The notes beneath the pieces were generated by a model. It ran no database searches. It had not been told where the DNA came from and was given only the letters and a program-made list of their open reading frames with translations. 64,000 bases of DNA, taken from assembly GCF_000283155.1 (NCBI RefSeq), contig NW_004454178.1, positions 23,969,800 through 24,033,799 on the forward strand, given 5' to 3'. Both the position numbers and the translations under genes were made by a program. This document shows positions 36,107-48,002 of the stretch, one piece after another. The DNA comes from Ceratotherium simum simum (lineage: Eukaryota; Chordata; Mammalia; Perissodactyla; Rhinocerotidae). How positions within the stretch are numbered: position 1 is the stretch's first letter; each line of letters opens with the position of its first letter.

Positions 36107-36352
36107 GAGGCCAGCCCGGTTGCATAGTGGTTAAGTTAATGCACTCCGTTTCAGTGGCCCGGAGTTTGCAGGTTCAGACCTATGCACTGCTTGTCAAACC
36201 ATGCCGTGGCAGGCATCCCACATATAAAGTATAGGAAGATGGGCATGGATGTCAGCCCAGGGCCAATCTTCCTCAACAAAAAGAGGAGGTTTGGCAACAG
36301 ATGTTAGCTCAGGGCTAATCTTCCTCACCACACACACACACACACACACACA
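36107..36352 (+). mobile_element. ERE-type SINE with (CA)n tail
   Basis: Head GGCCAGCCCGGTTGCATAGT, TGGTTAAGTTAATGCACTCC, body with two AATCTTCCTCA blocks, ending in (CA)13. The microsatellite appears to have grown from the usual A-rich tail. The flanks share only a short imperfect word (ATCTTC), so the target duplication is poorly preserved. Confidence 0.88.
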
Positions 36353-37769
36353 CAAAATCTTCAGGGATTACAGAATCTTGAGGCAGTTATATAGGGAAAA
36401 TGGGCAGTAAGGAGGGGGTCCAGAGACGTTGGTCTCCAGGCATGACAGGCTCCAGGCATCACATTTTTCCATTCTTCTGTCAGCCGTGATGGATACTTTG
36501 TAGGTGTGTTTCCCACCTGTGGTCAGCCTGTTCCTGGAGAGAAACTCATAGAACAAAGTTTTAGTTTATCAAACTATCAGGGAGTACATAAGTAAGTGGA
36601 GGCCATAAATCAGGAGAGCATGTGAATTTTTTTAGAGCATGTGCAGAGCAGCGAGTAGTCACACAGAGGAGGGGCTGGAGACATTTAGCGTTAACAAGAT
36701 GGCCTCACTCACACCCTCAGGAGCAATGCTGAGTCATGGCTGGGAGTCTGCGGTGGATTTCAGCTTTGGTGGAACTTAGTCTCAAGGAGGACAGCATAGT
36801 TTGAAAAAGCTCCCAGGTGATTCTGGTACCTGCCCATCTCCCTTCCTCCATTCTGGGAAAACAGGTGATTAAGATGCATTCCCTTACCCTTGAGGAGTTA
36901 TTAATCCTTTGTTCATTTTACATAAATAACATGAAGTATGATTAAATCCTGTGCCCACAGATATATAGGAAAGGTCTCTAGATCCATGATGGAGAGATGA
37001 ATTCTGAAAGAGAGGGAGAGAGAAGGCCTCACGAGGAACAAGCTGGGTGTATCCATCAGGGCTCAGGTGGGAGAAAGAAGCCACACAGTAACTTGGACAT
37101 GTGAGGTTTAATGTAAAGAATTGTTAACCATAACAGAGGATTGGAGTAAGGAGGGATGGGCTAGTAAAAAGTAAAGAGAACTCTAAAGAATATAGGGTTG
37201 GCAGATATAAGGAGCAGCCATGACCCCCAGGCTGAGACCCAGATTTCACTGAAGAGGGCATGGTCAGGGCTGCATGGTGGTGGAGATGTTGCTATGGTGA
37301 TCCACCATCAGGGCTCGCTAGCATTCTGTCCTCTGGGGTACTGGGGAAAGCTGTTCATGGGGAAATGTCTCATCAGAGGTTACTCAGGTTTTGCACAAAA
37401 AACCACCCAGGGGTGCTGTGGGCAGCTGCTGGCTGCCATGCACTAGGGGAGCTGGCACGCCCAAAGCAAGAGGCAAAGCACTTCCTCCTACCATGGCCCT
37501 CTGGGCCCTCCCCCGACACAGCTGATCATTTTGCCCACTGACAAAGTAAAAATACTTAAAGGGCTCCTGTCCATTTTCACAGAAGGAGCAGAAAGGGTTG
37601 AATTTGTAGCTGAGAGGCAATAAATAGATAAGCATCACAGTAGGGTTTCACTGAATGTGAAGATTGGAAAATCTAAGATTTAAAAGTCCTATTGAATCCT
37701 AAATCCTCACATCCCCATCATGTGGTTGCCAAGCTTAAGAGAAATCCATGGCAAGGCAGCTGACTACTA
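36353..37769. other. Unassigned non-coding sequence
   Basis: No repeat named. 37,090-37,260 has the feel of an ancient LTR-type repeat but I could not place it. Confidence 0.35.
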
Positions 37770-38439
37770 CAGCAGTTCCCCCTTATCCAAGGTTTCAGTT
37801 ACCCGTGGTCAACCGATGTCCAAAAATGTTAGATGGAAAATTCCAGAAACAAACAATTCATAAGTTGTAAATTGCCGCCTTTCTGAGTAGTGTGATGAAA
37901 TCTCTCGTCCTCCTGCTTCATCCTCCCACCCCAGGACGTGAATCATCCCTTTGTCCAGCGGATACATGCTGTGAACGCCACCCTCCCGTTAGTCACTTAG
38001 TAGCTGTCTGGGTTATCAGGTCAGATTGACTGTCGAAGTATTGCAGTGCTTGTGTTCAAGTAACCCTTATTTTACTTAACAATGGCCCCAAAGCACAAGA
38101 GTAGTGATGCTGGCAATTTGGATCTGCCAAAGAGAAGCCTAAAGTGCCTCCTTTAAGTGAAAAGGTGAAAGTTCTCAACTTAATAAGGAAAGAAACATAA
38201 TCATATAGTGAGGTTGCTAAGATCTACGATAACTTTTATTACAGTATATTATTATAATTGTTTTATGTTTATTACTAGCTGTTAATCTCTTACCATGCCT
38301 AATTTATAAATTAAACTTTATCATAGTTATGTATGTATAAGAAAAAACATAGTATATATAGGGTGCAGTACTGGCTGTGGTTTCAGGCATCCATTGGGGG
38401 TTTTGGAATGTATCCATCACGGATAAGGCGGGACGACTG
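37770..38439 (+). mobile_element. Tigger-type DNA transposon, internally deleted
   Basis: Terminal inverted repeats CAGCAGTTCCCCCTTATCC (left) and, as complement of the right end, CAGTCGTCCCGCCTTATCC, with TA on both sides (37,768-37,769 and 38,440-38,441), the TcMar target. The body keeps the transposase start: from ATG at 38,082 it reads MAPKHKSSDAGNLDLPKRS before an early stop about 25 codons in. The downstream transposase is missing, so this is a non-autonomous derivative of a pogo/Tigger element. The 670-bp length is set by the visible ends. Confidence 0.88.
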
Positions 38440-38441
38440 TA

Positions 38442-39370
38442 TCTGAGATGGTCAGACAGTCCCTCGGCACATTGAGCCGGCTTCCATCACCGGTTCTAGT
38501 CCTGGGGATACTTATCTCACGTCTGCCATCTGAGAGCTCTCCAAATACATGAACTCTGTCCTTCTGCTTTGCTTTTTCCCCAACTCTTCTGTCTCTTGTA
38601 AACTACACATCCTACAACCTCTCTGACAATTCGGAATCTTTTCGCTCTACCAAGCATGGGCACCAGTGCACTTCCATATGACTAGGTCTCTTTTCAAGAC
38701 TGGGTAACATCTCCACCCAAAAACCTGTTCCAGTGTGCTCTGACAGCACAAAATGGAGCAGGGCCATCTCATCCATGACTGACCCTGTCTTGGCCACAGG
38801 GATTGATCGAAGGAGTGACTCTTGATCTGTGTCAGAAGTGGGACTTTTCAAACTGGCACTAGGAAAGAGAAGTCTCATTTTGCACCTGATGATGAAGCTA
38901 AGAAGATACAAACCCAAAAAGCTGTCTTCCATGCTGATTCCAGCCTGGGAGAAAGCATCCAAGATGAGAGAGAGGCAGAGAGGAGAAGGAGAAGGCATCC
39001 GATGCCATTGGGGTCCCTGGTGCCTGCCATCTCTGAGGCCAGGTACAGCCCCTCTTTGCCTTTGCTTGGTTACATGAGCCGATAAATCCCTCTTTTTTGC
39101 TTAAACTAGTGCAAGTTGGGTTTCTGGCAATTACAACAAAGAATACCAACTGCAGCCTTCCTTACTTTACAGAAAAAAAGAGACAAGAGTGCCATTGGCT
39201 CACTTCCTTGATATAGGGTTTCTGTAGAAGCAAATATAACTTTAAATAGAAACTCTGGGAATTTATTGTTAATGACTTTTACAGAAAATGTATTTAGAAA
39301 ATAAGATCTTGCTCTGCTACATTTCTTCCTGAACAATTCAGCCCTCAAGCAATTAGGTAGGGCCTGCAGT
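38442..39370. repeat. Partly ancient repeat (about 38,740-39,155), class not assigned
   Basis: GATAAATCCCTCTTTTTTGC, TTAAACTAGTGCAAGTTGGG and TTTCTGGCAATTACAACAAA near 39,080-39,140 match the end of a familiar ancient mammalian repeat, perhaps an LTR. The frames at 38,612-39,149 on both strands lie in it and are not genes. The rest of the interval is unassigned. Confidence 0.4.
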
Positions 39371-39385
39371 TGGACGCCATGGAGG

Positions 39386-39487
39386 CTCAGAATGGGGTAA
39401 GGAGGACATCCTTACAGAGGGACAATGGGGGTGTACTCAGGCCCAGACAGGGTGAGGAGGACCTCCACAGAAAGAGAAGAGGGGGTG
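39386..39487. repeat. Two-copy direct repeat, unit about 48 bp
   Basis: GGGGTAAGGAGGACATCC at 39,394-39,411 is echoed by AGGGTGAGGAGGACCTCC at 39,449-39,466, with CAGA and G-rich ends in both. Diverged. It directly precedes the MLT1 LTR. Confidence 0.5.
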
Positions 39488-39910
39488 ACAAGACCCCCCA
39501 AGGGTGTCCACATTCCCCAAACCTGTGAATGTTACCTCTGTGGCAAAAGGGACCATGCAGATGTGATTAAGTTAAGGATGTTGAGATGGGGAGATGATCC
39601 TGGATTATCTGTCTGGGCCCAATATAATCACAAGGTCCTTATATGAGGGAGGCAGGAGGTCAGAGTCAGGAGTACGAGATGTGACAATGGAAGCAGAGGT
39701 TAGAGTGATATGAGGAAGGAGCCTGGGCCAAGGCATGTGGACAGCCTCTGGAAGCTGAAAAAGGAAGAATATGTCTCCAGAAGGAAAGCAGCCCCCCTGG
39801 CACATTGATTTTGGACTTATATGTCCATAATTGTAAGAAAATAAGTTTGTGTTTTTTTAAGCTGCCAAGTTTGTGGTGATTTGTTACAGCAGCAATAGGA
39901 AACTAATACA
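39488..39910 (+). mobile_element. MLT1-type MaLR LTR, sense orientation
   Basis: Follows an MLT1 LTR from near its start: ACCCCCCAAGGGTGTCCACA, AGATGTGATTAAGTTAAGGA, TGGGCCCAATATAATCACAA, GTGACAATGGAAGCAGAGGT, ending TACAGCAGCAATAGGAAACT then AATACA. The first few bases are lost or altered. It is an old solo LTR without coding sequence. Confidence 0.85.
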
Positions 39911-40315
39911 AGGGGAACAATCAAATAAATAAATATAATAAGGATAATGGAGGCTAGGACAGTCACTGTGGAGAAGGGACTTACAAATATGGAAAGGGAG
40001 AACACTTGAATGAAACCTGTCCACTGGATTGGAATTAGAGGTGTTGGTGTGAATCTGTTGTTTTATGTATATATATTTTTTAATGTGCATGTATGTGTGT
40101 ATTGGTGTGTGTATATGCATACATATATGTATCTTGGCTCTGACCACCGAGAGAGCCTGGGAGATGCGACACCACATTAGCTGTGAGCACATTTTGCACC
40201 CAGGTCTTGGCTTCTAAATACCATTGTCCACGAAGGCTCCTTGGAAGGCCGACTCCAGGCCGGGTTAGAGAAAGTGCAAGATGACCCTGGACCATCTTCT
40301 TCTGCCAGAAAGTAA
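39911..40315. other. Non-coding; TG/TA-rich patch at 40,060-40,135
   Basis: Alternating purine-pyrimidine low-complexity DNA (ATGTATATATATTTTTTAAT, GTGTGTATATGCATACATAT). Otherwise nothing recognised. Confidence 0.5.
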
Positions 40316-40319
40316 GGAA

Positions 40320-41385
40320 GTGTTCAAAGAATCATCTCCATATTAAAAGGGGTATATTAAAAGGACACAGAAGCTGGCTTCCACTGGCCAAATCAGGGAC
40401 GATTTGAGCTGCAAAATAAATACTAAGAGTAATGGGTTATAACTCACTAAATAAGGCAGGAAACCACTAGTTCATAGGGATATAAATAGATAAATGAATA
40501 AACAAAGTTTGAGGGAGAATGGGATATTGGCATAGATTCAAAGTACCTCCCCTCAAAACTACATGGAGAAAAGAGTGACTACAGTGGAGAAGACAGACAG
40601 TTCTTAATCAAGGAATCAATGTGAACACGATCAGTAATGGAACAAATGGAAATTGTTCACCATCTAATTGGGTGTAATGAGAACACAACCTCACTTTTGT
40701 GACATTCCTGTGCAAAATGCATAAGCTGAATCTAAGCATAAGGAATCATCAGACTAACCCAAATGGAAGGACAATCTACAAAATAACCAACCTGTTATTT
40801 TCAAACATGTCAAGGTTATGAAAGTCAAGGAAAGACTGAGAAATCCACCAGACTGAAAGAAATGAAAGAGACACAACAACTCAATGCAACACATGATTCA
40901 GAGGATCCTTTCTCTATAAAAGACATTATTGGATAATTGGCAAAACTTGAATGGGGTCTGGGGACTTGAGGGTAACAACATTTTGCTGTTAACTGTCTGA
41001 TTTTGGTGACTGCATTGGGATAAGAAGGAGCATATTCTTGTTTGTGAGAAATGCACACTTAGGTAGAGTCATGCATCACTTAATGATGGGGACATGTTCT
41101 GAGAAAGGTGATTTTGTAGTTGTTCGAACATCAGAGAGTGTACTTACACAAACCTAGATGGTATAGCCTACTACACACCTCAGCTATATGATACTAATGT
41201 TATGGGACCACCATTGTATATGCGGTCTGTCATTGACTGAAACATCGTGATGCAGGGCATGACTGTATTCTGTGAGTGATAGGGCATCATGTCAGCAACT
41301 TTCAAATGGTTCAGGGAAAAAAGTCTTTGTTATTTACTTGAAAATTTTCTGTAAGTTTATAATTATTTAAAAATAAAAAGGAAGG
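40320..41385 (+). mobile_element. Old L1 3' end, split by a Tigger MITE
   Basis: Sense-strand old L1 3' text: GGGAGAATGGGATATTGGCA, CTGATTTTGGTGACTGCATT, AAGGAGCATATTCTTGTTTG, then after the MITE TTTCAAATGGTTCAGGGAAA and TTTTCTGTAAGTTTATAATT followed by an AAATAAAAA tail. The text is continuous when 41,064-41,267 is skipped. Confidence 0.75.
41066..41265 (+). mobile_element. Tigger-family MITE (200 bp) inside old L1
   Basis: The left end GAGTCATGCATCACTTAATG mirrors the right end TGATGCAGGGCATGACTG (complement CAGTCATGCCCTGCATCA). TA lies on both sides (41,064-41,065 and 41,266-41,267). Internal words TTACACAAACCTAGATGGTA, TAGCCTACTACACACCT and GGGACCACCATTGTATATGC fit a Tigger-derived non-autonomous family. 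The interior of the parent element is deleted. Confidence 0.88.
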
Positions 41386-41899
41386 GAATAAAGAAGGAAG
41401 GAAGAGTCTCTCTTACTAATTTGACCTCACACGGTGTTTTAAGCTCTTTAGAGGTACTTTCAGACATAGTGGGAATGAAAATATATAACTCTATTAGTAT
41501 ATATAAAATTCATAATCTTAAAATCCATATCAGCTAAAATAATTTTATTAGATAGACTCAGACATTTCTTCTTTGTCTTCAGGTTTAGATATTTTTGAGC
41601 TGAATCATTTTCAGACTTTGAAGCTCGAAGCTATATATTGAAGTTTGAGGAGTGTGAACTCACAATACTTTAGAATGTTGCCAAAGTTTCAGAAAAATGA
41701 GTTGGATTTGACCTTACGTGCTTGGTATCTCATTAGGCCCTCCATGCTTTGATATGCTCTCGTGGCAGAAGTTTCCTGGAACCACTCAGAGATCAGAAAA
41801 CATGCTTTTCTGTGTCAAACTTCACAATGAAGTGAAAGGAGAGAAAGCAATGTTTCACTCAGAACTTTCTACTCAAGTTTTTTTTTCTTTTCTTAAAAT
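41386..41899. other. Unassigned AT-rich non-coding sequence
   Basis: Nothing recognised. Confidence 0.4.
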
Positions 41900-42201
41900 T
41901 TAAAAGCTAAGAATGAAAAGTTTCAAAAATAGAGAACAGCAAGTAATATAAAGTACACCCATGTTCTCACCAATAAGATATAACAAAGAAATAAAAACAT
42001 TATAGAGACTTAGATACTCCTATATATCCCACTCCATCCCTTTTCTCTCTGTCCCTCTGCAGAGGCAATCATTGCCTTCAAGTTCATGTATATTCTTTCT
42101 TCCATCTGCATAGGCTTTTGGTCTAGTTCTACAAATATGTACTTTTGTTTTGAGTGCTTTAAAAGTTTACATAAATGGTTTCACTTTTGGTGTACATTCT
42201 G
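41900..42201 (-). mobile_element. Probable old L1-like 3' UTR fragment
   Basis: CATTGCCTTCAAGTTCATGT, ATAGGCTTTTGGTCTAGTTC and TACATAAATGGTTTCACTTT followed by TGTACATTCTGCAGCTTGC resemble old LINE 3' UTR text in reverse orientation. The last word is the target into which the next ERE jumped. Confidence 0.5.
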
Positions 42202-42215
42202 CAGCTTGCTTTTTT

Positions 42216-42468
42216 TTTTTTTTTTTACTGGGCAAGATTCTCCCTGAGCTAACATCTGTTGCCAATATTCCTCTCTTTTTTTCCCTTCCCAAAGCCCCAG
42301 TACATAGTTGTGTATTCTAGTTGTAAGTCCTTCTAGTTCCTCTATGTGAGCCGCCACCACAGCATGGCTACTGACAGATGAGTGGTGTGGTTCCGTGCCC
42401 AGGAACTGAACCCAGACCACCAAAGTGGAGTGCGGTGAACTTTAACCACTAAGCCATCAGGGCTAGCT
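42216..42468 (-). mobile_element. ERE-type SINE, long variant
   Basis: T18-type tail, CAAGATTCTCCCTGAGCTAA, an extra internal block (AAAGCCCCAGTACATAGTTG, GTGTATTCTAGTTGTAAGTC) not present in the other copies here, CCGCCACCACAGCATGGCTA, and head AAGCCATCAGGGCTAGCTC. Flanked by CAGCTTGCTTTTTT (42,202-42,215) and CAACTTGCTTTTTT (42,469-42,482), a one-mismatch target duplication. The extra block is the visible mark of the longer ERE subfamily. Confidence 0.9.
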
Positions 42469-42482
42469 CAACTTGCTTTTTT

Positions 42483-43783
42483 TATTGAGGTAAAATTAAA
42501 CGAAAAGCACATATCTTAAGAGTACAGTTTTGGTGAGATTTGATAAATATATACACCAAGTAACCACTAGCCAGACCAAGATATAGAACATTGCAACCAC
42601 TCCAGAAAATTCCCTTCCATTAATCCCCACCCCTATAAACAGCAACTGTTTGATTTATACCATGATATAGTAATATAATTGTTCTTAAACTTTGCTAATG
42701 GCCATGGTGCCTTTGTTGAGGATCAACAGACTGCACATGTGTGAGTCTATTTCTGGACTCTCTATTTTGTTCCCTGTCTCTGTTTCTTTATCATGCTAAT
42801 ACCATACTAGATTGATTACCACAGCTTTACAATAAGTCATGAATCGCAAAGAGTGAGTCCTCCCACAATCTTCCATTTCAAGATAGTTTTAGCTATTTTT
42901 AGGTCTTTTGAATTTCCATAAAAATTTAAAAACCAACTTGCCAATTTCTACAAAAGAACTTTCTGGGATTTTGATTAAGACTACATTGAATCTATAGACC
43001 AATTTGGGGACAACTGATATATTAACAATATTGAGTCTCCCAATCCATGAACATGGTATTCTTCTCCAATTATTTTGGTCTCCTTTAATTTCTCTCAGGG
43101 CTGTTTTTGTTGTGTTCAGTGTAGGGGTCCCATATGTCTTTTGTTAAATTGTTCTTATGTATTTTATGTTTTTTGAGGCTATTGTAATGAAACTTTACAT
43201 TTTATTTTCTAATTGTTTGCTGCTTATATATAGAACTATAATTGACTTTTGTATACTGACTTTATATTCTGTGGCCTTTCTAAATTCATGTGTTAGTTCT
43301 TGAAGTTGTTTTGTAGATTCATCAGGATTTTCTATGTAAATAATCATGTCAACTGCTAATAAAAGTGGTTTTACATATTTCTTTCCAATCCACATGCCTT
43401 TATTTCTTTCTTATTGGTACTAGCTAGGACTACCAGTACAATGACGAAAAGAAGTGGTGAAAATGGATATCCTTGCCATGCTCTCAATTTTAGAAGTAAA
43501 GCATTCAGTTTTTCACCATTAAGTATAATGTTAGCTATAAGTATTTATACATGCCCTATATCAAATTCATACACGTCTTATATCAAATTGAGGAATCAAT
43601 CAAATCAAAATCATTCTATTTTTAGATTGCTGGAAGTTGTTATTATGAATTGATTTTGAATTTTTTCAAATGCTTTGTTTCATTAATTTAGTGAATTATA
43701 TTGATTTTCAAATGTTAAACTGGCCTTGCATTTCAAGGATAAATCTCACTTAGTCATGATATATATTGTTGTATTTGATTTGC
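42483..43783 (-). mobile_element. Old L1 (ORF2 C-terminal half and 3' UTR), target of the young L1
   Basis: Reverse-complement L1. ORF2-like peptide on the minus strand at 43,395-43,195 includes MIIYIENPDESTKQLQELTH, just after the RT catalytic block; the FADD-like site has become AVD. Many stops. The text breaks at 43,783 and resumes at about 50,568-50,636 (TGAGGGATATTCGTCTGT), showing that the younger L1 landed in its RT region. Confidence 0.85.
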
Positions 43784-43789
43784 ATTTTT
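43775..43789. repeat. Target-site duplication, left copy, of the young L1
   Basis: TTGATTTGCATTTTT here and TTGATTTGCTTTTTG at 50,559-50,573. The first nine bases are identical. The ends blend with the T tract of the reversed poly-A tail, so the exact length is uncertain (9-15 bp). Confidence 0.75.
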
Positions 43790-44243
43790 TCTTTATTGTG
43801 AGATTTTTGTTGTACATTATTGTTTGTCAGTCACCGTATAAGTGCATCCTTCCACCCTGTGTGCCAACCCCCCACCCCCCTTGCCCCTGGTAACCACAAA
43901 ACAGTTCTATCTGTCCATGTGTTGGTTTGCCATCCACATATGAGTGAAATCATGCAGTGTTCATCTTTCTCTTTCTGGCTTATTTCACTTAACATAATAC
44001 CTTCCAGGTCCAGCCATGTTGTTGCAAATGGGATAATTTTGTCTTTTTTTTATGGCTGAGTAGTATTCCATGGTATATATATACCACATCTTCTTTATCC
44101 AATCATCAGTCAAGGGACACTTGGATTGCTTCCATGTCTTGGCTATAGTGGATAATGCTGCGATGAACATAGGGGTGCATAAACCTCTTTGGATTGTTGA
44201 TTTCATGTTAATTGGGTAGATACCCAGTAGTGGGATAACTGGA
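43784..44243 (-). other. L1 3' UTR and ORF2 C-terminal end
   Basis: The minus-strand frame at 44,206-43,985 retains MFIAALSTIAKTWKQSKCPL and MWYIYTMEYYSAIKK, the conserved ORF2 C-terminus. It is in a different frame from the preceding block, and the 3' UTR follows to the tail. Confidence 0.8.
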
Positions 44244-47200
44244 TCATAAGGTATTTCTGTTTGTAACTTTTTGAGGAATCTCCATACTGTTTCCCATAGA
44301 GGCTGTGCCAGTTTGCATTCCCACCAGCAGTGGATTAGGGTTCCCTTTTCTCCACAGCCTCTCCAGCATTTGTTGTTTTTTTGTCTTGGTGATTATAGCC
44401 ATTCTAATGGGTGTAAGCGGATATCTTAGTGTGGTTTTGATTTGCATTTCCCTGATGATTAGTGATGTTGGGCATCTTTTCATGTGCCTATTGGCCATCT
44501 GTATATCTTCTTTGGAGAAGCATCTGTTCTTTTCCTTTGCCCATTTTTTGATTGAGTTGTTTGTTTTTTTGTTGTTCAGTTGCATGAGTTCCTTATATAT
44601 TATGGAGATTAATCCCTTGTTGGATATATGGTTTGTAAATATTTTTTCCCAGCTGGTGGGTTGCCTGTTCATTTTGATCCTGGTTTCATTTGCCTTGTAG
44701 AAGCTCTTTAATCTGATGATGTCTCACTTGTTTATTTTTTCTTTTGTTTCCCTTGTCTGAGTAGACATGGAATTCGAAAAGATCCCTTTATGGCCGATGA
44801 CAAATAGTGTACTGCCTTAATTTTCCTCCAGGATTTCTATAGTTTCAGGTTTCATCTTCAGGTATTTGATTCATTTTGAGTTAATTTTTGTGTATGGTGA
44901 AAGAAGGTGGTCTACTTTCATTCTTTTGCAGGTGGCTGTCCAGTTTTCCCAGCACCATCTATTGAAGGGAATTTCCTTTCTCCATTGTATGTTCTTAGCT
45001 CCTTTGTCAAAGATTAGCTGCCCGTAGATGTGATATTTTATTTCTGGGCTTTCAATTCTGTTCCATTGATCTATGTGTCTGTTTTTGTACCAGTACCATG
45101 CTGTTTTAATTACTATCGCTTTGTAGTATGTTTGTGATGTGATGTCTCCAGCTTTGTTCTTTTTTTTCAGGATTGCTTTAGCAATTCAGGGTCTTTCGTT
45201 GCCACATATGAATTTTAGTAGTCTTTGCTCTATTTCTGTGAAGAATGTCCTTGGGATTCTGATTGGGATTGCATTGAATCTGTAGATTACTTTAGGTAGT
45301 ATGGACATTTTAACTATGTTTATTCTTCCAATCCAAGTGCATGGAATATTTTTCTATTTCTTTATGTCATCATTGATTTCACTCAATAATGTCTTATAGT
45401 TTTCATTGTATAGGTCTTTCACTTCCTTGGTTAAATTTATTCCCAGATATTTTATTCTTTTTGTCCCAATTGTAAATGGGATTGTCTTCTTGAGTTCTCT
45501 TTCTGTTAGTTTGTTGTTGGTATATAGAAATGCAACCGATTTCTGTAAGTTGATTTTGTACCCTGCAACTTTGCTATAGTTGTTGATTATTTCTAATAGT
45601 TTTGCAATGGATTATTTAGGGTTTTCTATATATAAGATCATGTCATCTGCAAACAGTGAGAGTTTCACTTCTTTGTTGCCTATTTGGATTCCTTTTATTC
45701 CTTTTTATTGCCTAATTTCTCTGGCGAGAACCTCCAGTAGTGTGTTCAATAAGAATGGCAAGAGTGGGCACCCTTATCTTGTTCCTGTTTTCAGAGGGAT
45801 GGCTTTCAGTTTTTCCCTGTTGAGTATGATGTTGGCTGTGGATTTGTCATATATGGCCCTTACTATGTGAAGGTATTTTCCTTCTATACCCATTTTGTTG
45901 AGGGTTTTTATCATAAATGGATGTTGGACCTTGTCAAATGCCTTCCCTGCATCTATTGAGATGATCATATGGTTTTTATTCCTCATTTTGTTAATGTGGT
46001 GTATCACATTGATTGATTTGCAGGTGTTGAACCATCCCTGTGTCCCTGGTATAAATCCCACTTGATCATGGTGTATGATCTTTTTAACATATTGCTGTAT
46101 TCGGTTTGCCAATATTTTGTTGACAATTTTTGCATCTATGTTCATCAAGGATATTGGCCTGTAGTTTTCCTTCTTAGTATTGTCTTTCTCTGGCTTTGGT
46201 ATCAGGGTGATGTTGGCCTCATAGAATGTGTTGGGAAGTGTTCCATTTTCCTCTATTTTTTGGAATATCTTGAGAAGGATAGGTATTAAATCTTTGAATG
46301 TTTGGTAAAATTCTCCAGAGAAGCCATCTGGTCCTGGACTTTTATTTTTTGGGAGGTTTTTTATTACTGTTTCAATCTCTTTACTTGTGATTGGTCTATT
46401 CAGGTTCTCTATTTCTTCTTGATTCAGTTTTTGGAGGTTGTATGAGTCTAGGAATTTATCAATTTCTTCTAGATTGTCCCATTTATTGGCATATAGTTTT
46501 TCATAGTATTCTCTTATAATCTTTTGTATTTCTGTGGTTTCTGTTGTAATTTCTCCTTTTCCATTTCTAATTTTATTTGAGCCTTCTCTCTTTTTTTCTT
46601 GGTGAGTCTGGCTAAGGGTTTGTCAATTTTGTTTATCTTCTTAAAGAACCAGCTCTTTGTTTCATTGATCCTTTCTACTATTTTATTTCATTTTCATTTA
46701 TTTCTGCCCTGATTTTTATTATTTCCCTCCTTCCGCTGACTTTAGGCTTCATTTGTTCTTCTTTTTCTAATTCTGTTAGACATAGTTTGAGGTTGCTCAT
46801 TTGGGCTTTTTCTTGTTTATTAAGGTGGGCCTGTATTGCTATGAGTTTCCCTTTCAGGACCGCTTTTGCTGCATCCCATATGAGTTGGTATGGTGTATTT
46901 TCGTTTTCATTTGTCTCCAGATATGATTTAATTTCTCCTTTAATTTCATTGATGATTCATTGATTGTTTAGTAGCATGTTGTTGAGTCTCCATAGCTTTG
47001 TCAATTTCCCGGTTTTTTTCTTGTAGTTGATTTCTAGCTTCATGGCATTATGGTCGGAAAAGATGCTTGTATAATTTCAATCTTCTTAAATTTATATAAG
47101 CATGCCTTGTTTCCCAACATATGGTCTATTCTTGAGAATGTTCCATGCACACTTGAGAAGAATGTGTAATCTGCTGTTTTTGGATAGAGTGCTCTCTCTC

Positions 47201-47753
47201 TATCTATTAATTCCATATCATCAAGCTTTTCATTTAAGTCTATTATTTCCTTATTGATTTTCTGTCTGGATGATCTATCCATTGATGAAAGTGGGGTATT
47301 AAGATCCCCTACTATTATTGTGTTGTTGTTAATATCTCCTTTTAGGTTTGTTAATAGTCGCTTTATGTACCTTGGTGCTCCTGTGTTGGGTGCATATATA
47401 TTTAAAAGTGATACATCTTCTTGGTGGAATGTCCCTTTTGTCATTGTATATTGCCTCTCTTTACCTCTCATTACCTGTTTTATCTTGAAGTCAACTTTGT
47501 CTGATATAAGTATAGCAACACCTGCTTTATTTCGTTTGCCATTAGCTTGGAGTATTGTCTTCCATCCTTTCACTCTAAGCCTGTGTTTGTTTTTAGAGCT
47601 GAGATGTGTTTCCTGGAGGCAGTGTATTGTTGGGTCTTGTTTTTCAATACATCCCACTACTCTATGTCTTTTGATTGGAGAGTTCAGTCCATTTACATTT
47701 AGGTTAATTACTGATATATGAGGGCTTATTGTTGCTATTTTATCACTCTTTTT
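43985..47753 (-). pseudogene. L1 ORF2 (endonuclease-reverse transcriptase), disrupted
   Basis: ORF2 encodes the nicking endonuclease and reverse transcriptase of target-primed reverse transcription. The readable frame starts after a TAG at 47,754-47,756, with no in-frame ATG before NVNGLN. Endonuclease landmarks follow: NVNGLN, LQETHL, NIYAPNTGAP, GDLNTPLS, YTFF and SRIDHM. At about 47,070 one base seems lost, shifting the frame just before the final SDH motif, which survives in the next frame (SDHNAMKLEI). The RT block at 46,148-45,774 keeps VGFIPG and motif A as [10 protein letters not shown] (Glu to Gly in AEKAFDK). It stops at TAA 45,774-45,776, where motif B should read TGTRQG. The FADD catalytic site is still encoded near 45,642-45,653. 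The C-terminal block at 44,672-44,244 keeps [16 protein letters not shown] but frameshifts into the zinc-knuckle region. Several independent lesions indicate a dead copy. Confidence 0.92.
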
Positions 47754-48002
47754 CTAGTTCTTTTACATTTCTTTTGTTTCTCATCCCATGTGTTTCAGAC
47801 TACCAATCTGGTTTGGTAGTTCCGTATGGTGGTTCTTTTAGTTTTCTCTGTCTTCATCACGTGTGATTCTGTTCCGATTATTTGGTTAGTGGTTACCATG
47901 AGGTTTGTATAAAAAAAATCTCGTGGATGTGACAGTCCATTTTTTGATGGCCTCTTATTCCCTTAGACTAAGTCAATTCAATCACTTCCCTGTTCCCCTT
48001 CT

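Noticed and set aside
36328..36352. CRISPR-like or regulatory repeat
   Set aside because: A simple CA microsatellite at the end of a SINE in mammalian DNA.
38612..39149. Overlapping frames on both strands as genes
   Set aside because: They lie in an ancient repeat-like segment ending in the familiar AATCCCTCTTTTTTGCTTAA text, and carry no motif.
47254..47721. 155-codon plus-strand frame as a gene
   Set aside because: Antisense of the L1 endonuclease region.
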